NCBI GenBank assembly: GCA_004802725.1
Contig: SGPM01000033.1
Span: 1 to 64,000, forward strand
Source of the DNA: Antrodiella citrinella
Taxonomy: Eukaryota > Basidiomycota > Agaricomycetes > Polyporales > Steccherinaceae
Direction of reading: 5' to 3'
Length of the DNA: 64,000 bases
Under the pieces are notes generated by a model. The model was not told where the DNA came from. It made no database searches and saw nothing but the letters and a program-made list of their open reading frames with translations. Position 1 is the stretch's first letter; each line of letters begins with the position of its first letter. Both the position numbers and the translations under genes were made by a program. This document shows positions 60,940-64,000 of the stretch, piece by piece.

Positions 60940-61822
60940 TATTGTGGTCTACAAACCTGTCTGAAGCTCAACGCACCTTCAAAATGGGATGGAGATAGGG
61001 TGGAAACCGTTCGGGTACAGTTCCTTGCGTCCAGCATCACCGGCTTCGTACCCGGGTATTCCCCCCTCGACAAGCTGGATAACGAATATGAGTGAGGTTC
61101 TCCAAGGTAGTGTCCGTAGCTGAAACACTTACACATGCGATACAGCATGGGTGTGAAATAAATGCATTCCCTGCAAAGGCGTACAGCAGCAGCAGTCAAT
61201 GATGAAGCATACCCGATAAAGGAGATGATGGCGTATACACACCTTTAGGACCTGTTCTAGGTACTCCATGACCTCGTCGTTGGACTCAAACGGAGGATCG
61301 GCTGGCAGTCGAAGGTAGGGCGTGACGATGAATGTGACGTCGGGATTGTCTGGCTCTTCAAAATGGTCCAATATAGGAACACAATGGTTGTCAGGATGAC
61401 CGCGCAACTCGAGCGAGGAAAACTTGAGCAGTAGTTCAAGCTCCAATGAGCCGGTTTGAATTCTTCTAACCATGACAAGCTCGCCGTCGGCGTCCCGGGC
61501 ATCGATAGTGTCAATCCACTGCCAATATTCATGGTCTCGAAGTCAGAATACGACAACGGGCGACGAACACTGAACTGTACTAGCGTACATGCGGCTTCCA
61601 CACATCCTCGTACTTGTTTTGAACGAAGTTCCGTACAGCAATTGTATCGGGTTCGCCTTTCCACGATGGCACCCATCCTGGGCGAGGACGAGGTCGCAGA
61701 GTATACCCCTTGGTAGCCAAAAAGACGCAACGGGCACGCCAAGGCTCTTCTGTGTCCGGATCAAGCTTTTCAGCTTGGCGCATAAACTCCAACTCGACGG
61801 CTTCGTAGTCCGACGGAGACAT
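60940..61822 (-). pseudogene. Fungal protein-kinase-like gene, copy 2, truncated
   Basis: Relative of the gene at 36275-37624. The ATG at 61822 opens MSPSDYEAVELEFMRQAEKL. Then come YTLRPRPRPGWVPSWKGEPD, IDARDADGELVMVRRIQTGS, HCVPILDHFEEPDNPDVTF and FIVTPYLRLPADPPFESNDE. The exon GMHLFHTHAVSHV reaches the point where HRD should follow. After the next intron MLDAR and LYPNGFHPI are recognisable but in different frames, and a stop comes at once. The C-lobe is missing altogether. I read it as a pseudogene or a fragment. Confidence 0.65.
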
Positions 61823-62919
61823 ATTCAAACTTTCGTTGGAAGGAAGGAATGTGTTGCAGCGGTTTAAAATCTGAATTCGAGAAACCGTGTTCTTTTATTT
61901 AATGATTTGCGCAATACGAAGAATGAGTGAATGGTGAGAGATTGCCACTGACGCCGCGGCTGACAAAATCAGAGTGACGCAATCTATTTGGCCCTGTTGT
62001 CCTGCGACCTCGTGTAGGCTACTGGATGCAGATCGCATCTCTTCCATCGCAAACGTGAACAGACAGTGAAAATAGCCTCTCTCTTTTCCTCACTCTCAAT
62101 ATCAAATTACTGCACGCTGAATATCAGAAATGCTCTCGTGTCTCCTCTTGATTCAGGACGCTTGTTCTCGGGACATCACTGAAGTTGTCTCGGGGAATGG
62201 GGAAGCTGTTAGCGTTGAAGCGAGGCCGCTCACACCGACGAAGAAAGTCAGCAGGATCAAACCGTCAACGCAAAGCTGTATCTCGGTGAAGACTTCACTG
62301 TTCCAACTGCCAGCTGATGCCCTTCCGTGCCCTTTCCCATCTCACAACGGAGATATGTTGGCTACGGCGGTCGGCAAGAACGGCCACATCTGGGTCTCAG
62401 GACTTTTTTGGCGAAGATCTTGCACCCAAAAGCAACAAGTTGAGTCTATATTTGCCCGTTTTGCATACTGTGCTATTCATAGAACATGGAGTAGGTTTAT
62501 ACGAACTTGTCACGAGAATAACTTCCGAGCTTCTTCAACATGTTGTGACGGATATATGTCGGTTTCCGACCCGACAATACTGGTCCGCCCATGAACTATG
62601 ATCACCCTGTATTGTTTTACGCCACCCTCACGTACTCTGAAATTGAAGACATTAGTTCTTACACTGGTCTCATAGCGAGTATGTTCCGTGCTCGGAATAT
62701 CGTTGGATTTATGCTGGATTTGCGACGCGACAAGCACTTCCTCGTCGAGGTCGGATGCGAGCGCATTTGCTATATAAGAGCTGCTATGTCTCTAGTTTCT
62801 GCACTGTTCCAACCTCATTCGACAGTTCCAAGTCTCCGCACCGCCGGCACCAGGTGAGGACCTTCCCACATATACAATCGTCCAAGGGTTAACATTGTTC
62901 TTCAGGCATATCAGCAGAC
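61823..62919. other. Region upstream of the cellulase
   Basis: Open frames at 62130-62594 and 62317-62601 (the second with LSLYLPVLHTVLFIEHGVGL) have no recognisable domain. The last about 300 bases probably form the promoter of the GH7 gene. Confidence 0.45.
62771..62778 (+). promoter_or_regulatory. TATA box of the GH7 cellulase
   Basis: TATATAAG lies 149 bases upstream of the cellobiohydrolase ATG, a normal distance for a highly inducible fungal cellulase gene. No other transcription signal was assigned. Confidence 0.55.
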
Positions 62920-64000
62920 ATGCACCGATCCGCTCTCATTGCTCTTTCCACCCTTGCTGTGGCATACGCTCAGCAAGTCGGTACCCAGACTGCTGAAAAC
63001 CATCCTCCTCTTACTTGGGAGACGTGTACAGCGTCTGGAAGCTGCACCACTAACAACGGTCAAGTTGTGTTGGATGCCAACTGGCGCTGGCTGCACACCA
63101 CTACGTAAGCAGTTCAGGGTCTAAGTCGACCTCATGACATGTTCACTGTTCCGTTTGCAGCGGGTACACGAACTGCTACACCGGTAACACCTGGGATGCA
63201 ACTCTGTGCCCCGATGGTACGACTTGCGCTGCCAACTGCGCTTTGGACGGTGCGGACTACACGGGCACCTACGGTGTCACCGCCACTGGTTCTTCTCTCA
63301 AGCTCGACTTCGTCACCGACGGAGCGAACAAGAACGTCGGTTCTCGTCTCTACCTCATGGACAGCGAGACCGAGTACCACATGTTCAACCCCCTCAACTC
63401 TGAGTTCACCTTTGATGTCGACGTCTCTACGCTCCCTTGCGGTCTCAACGGAGCCCTCTACTTCTCCGAGATGGACCAGGACGGTGGTGTGGCTCGCTTC
63501 CCCACCAACAAGGCTGGTGCCAAGTACGGTACTGGTTACTGCGACTCGCAGTGCCCTAAGGACTTGAAGTTCATCAACGGTATCGTGAGTAATTTCTACA
63601 TCTCCAGACCATGCTCTAACGCAAATTTTATAGGCCAACGTTGAAGGCTGGACCGCAGATGCGAACTCTGCGAACTCTGGCACTGGCGATATGGGTTCGT
63701 GCTGTAACGAGATGGACGTCTGGGAGGCGAACTCTATGTCCAGCGCATTCACTCCTCACCCCTGCGACACCGACGGCCAGACCATGTGTACCGGTGACGA
63801 GTGCGCAGGAGGCACCACCGGTCTTTGTGACCCCGCTGGTTGCGATTTCAACTCCTTCCGTCTCGGAAACACTTCGTTCTACGGAGACGGCTTGATCGTC
63901 GACACCTCCAAGGTCTTCACCGTTGTCACTCAATTCCTGACCAACGACAACACCTCCACCGGTACTCTCTCTGAAATCCGCCGTATCTACGTCCAAGACG
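62920..64000 (+). CDS. GH7 cellobiohydrolase I, 3' end beyond window
   Basis: Secreted reducing-end exocellulase that cuts cellobiose from cellulose. Exons 62920-63104, 63161-63584 and 63634 onward keep phase. The N-terminus [20 protein letters not shown] is a signal peptide cut before QQVGTQTAE, the mature start typical of GH7. Early landmarks are [35 protein letters not shown] sequence (here [17 protein letters not shown]) and [13 protein letters not shown]. The catalytic centre is in [20 protein letters not shown], with E-x-D-x-x-E intact. Many Cys residues fit the family's disulfides. The window ends about residue 340 of roughly 450-520. Whether a cellulose-binding module follows cannot be seen. 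Confidence 0.95.

Noticed and set aside
62130..62601. Two overlapping open frames upstream of the cellulase
   Set aside because: No domain or splice support. Probably promoter and spacer sequence, although a small orphan gene cannot be excluded.

Overview
This 64 kb window is nuclear DNA of a filamentous basidiomycete (Agaricomycetes). The genes are compact and split by many 45-70 bp GT-AG introns, lie on both strands with short spacers, and include mushroom-type families. A family 7 cellobiohydrolase at the right edge fits a plant-litter or white-rot wood decayer. There are no bacterial, phage or CRISPR features. Gene ends below come from reading splice junctions by eye, and phase was checked wherever exons are quoted.

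Layout. 0.6-3.3 kb holds one arm of a degenerate inverted duplication, overlapping the 3' end of a forkhead regulator (to 4.5 kb). 4.9-14 kb: a NIPSNAP protein, a glycosyltransferase-like membrane protein, the two molybdopterin-precursor enzymes MoaA and MoaC in one reading frame but separated by a TGA, an unrecognised gene and a GNAT acetyltransferase. 15.9-28.8 kb: an amidase, a thioredoxin-17-like protein, a secreted Thr/Val-repeat protein, a calcium-regulated mitochondrial aspartate/glutamate carrier, a BTB protein and the Golgi SNARE GOS1. 28.9-35.6 kb is a patchwork: the second inverted arm with a piece of the forkhead gene, a low-quality stretch with a 411-base N gap, a complete methionine aminopeptidase 2, a fragment of a riboflavin reductase gene, and a broken second GOS1. 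36-52 kb: a kinase-like gene, a DH-domain exchange factor, a class IV PLP lyase, a large NBR1-type autophagy receptor with seven ZZ fingers, and a deaminase-like protein. 54-64 kb: a zinc-finger protein, a second intact MetAP2, an HSL-type lipase, a truncated second kinase-like gene and the GH7 cellulase.

Functional links are mostly housekeeping and not operon-like: protein N-terminal processing (two MetAP2), molybdenum cofactor (MoaA and MoaC), Golgi traffic (GOS1), selective autophagy (NBR1) and mitochondrial exchange (AGC1, NIPSNAP). The most unusual points are the seven-ZZ NBR1 with a C-terminal LIR-like motif, the MoaA-TGA-MoaC arrangement, the duplicated MetAP2 genes, the patchwork of duplicated gene pieces around the gap, and the deaminase-like gene.
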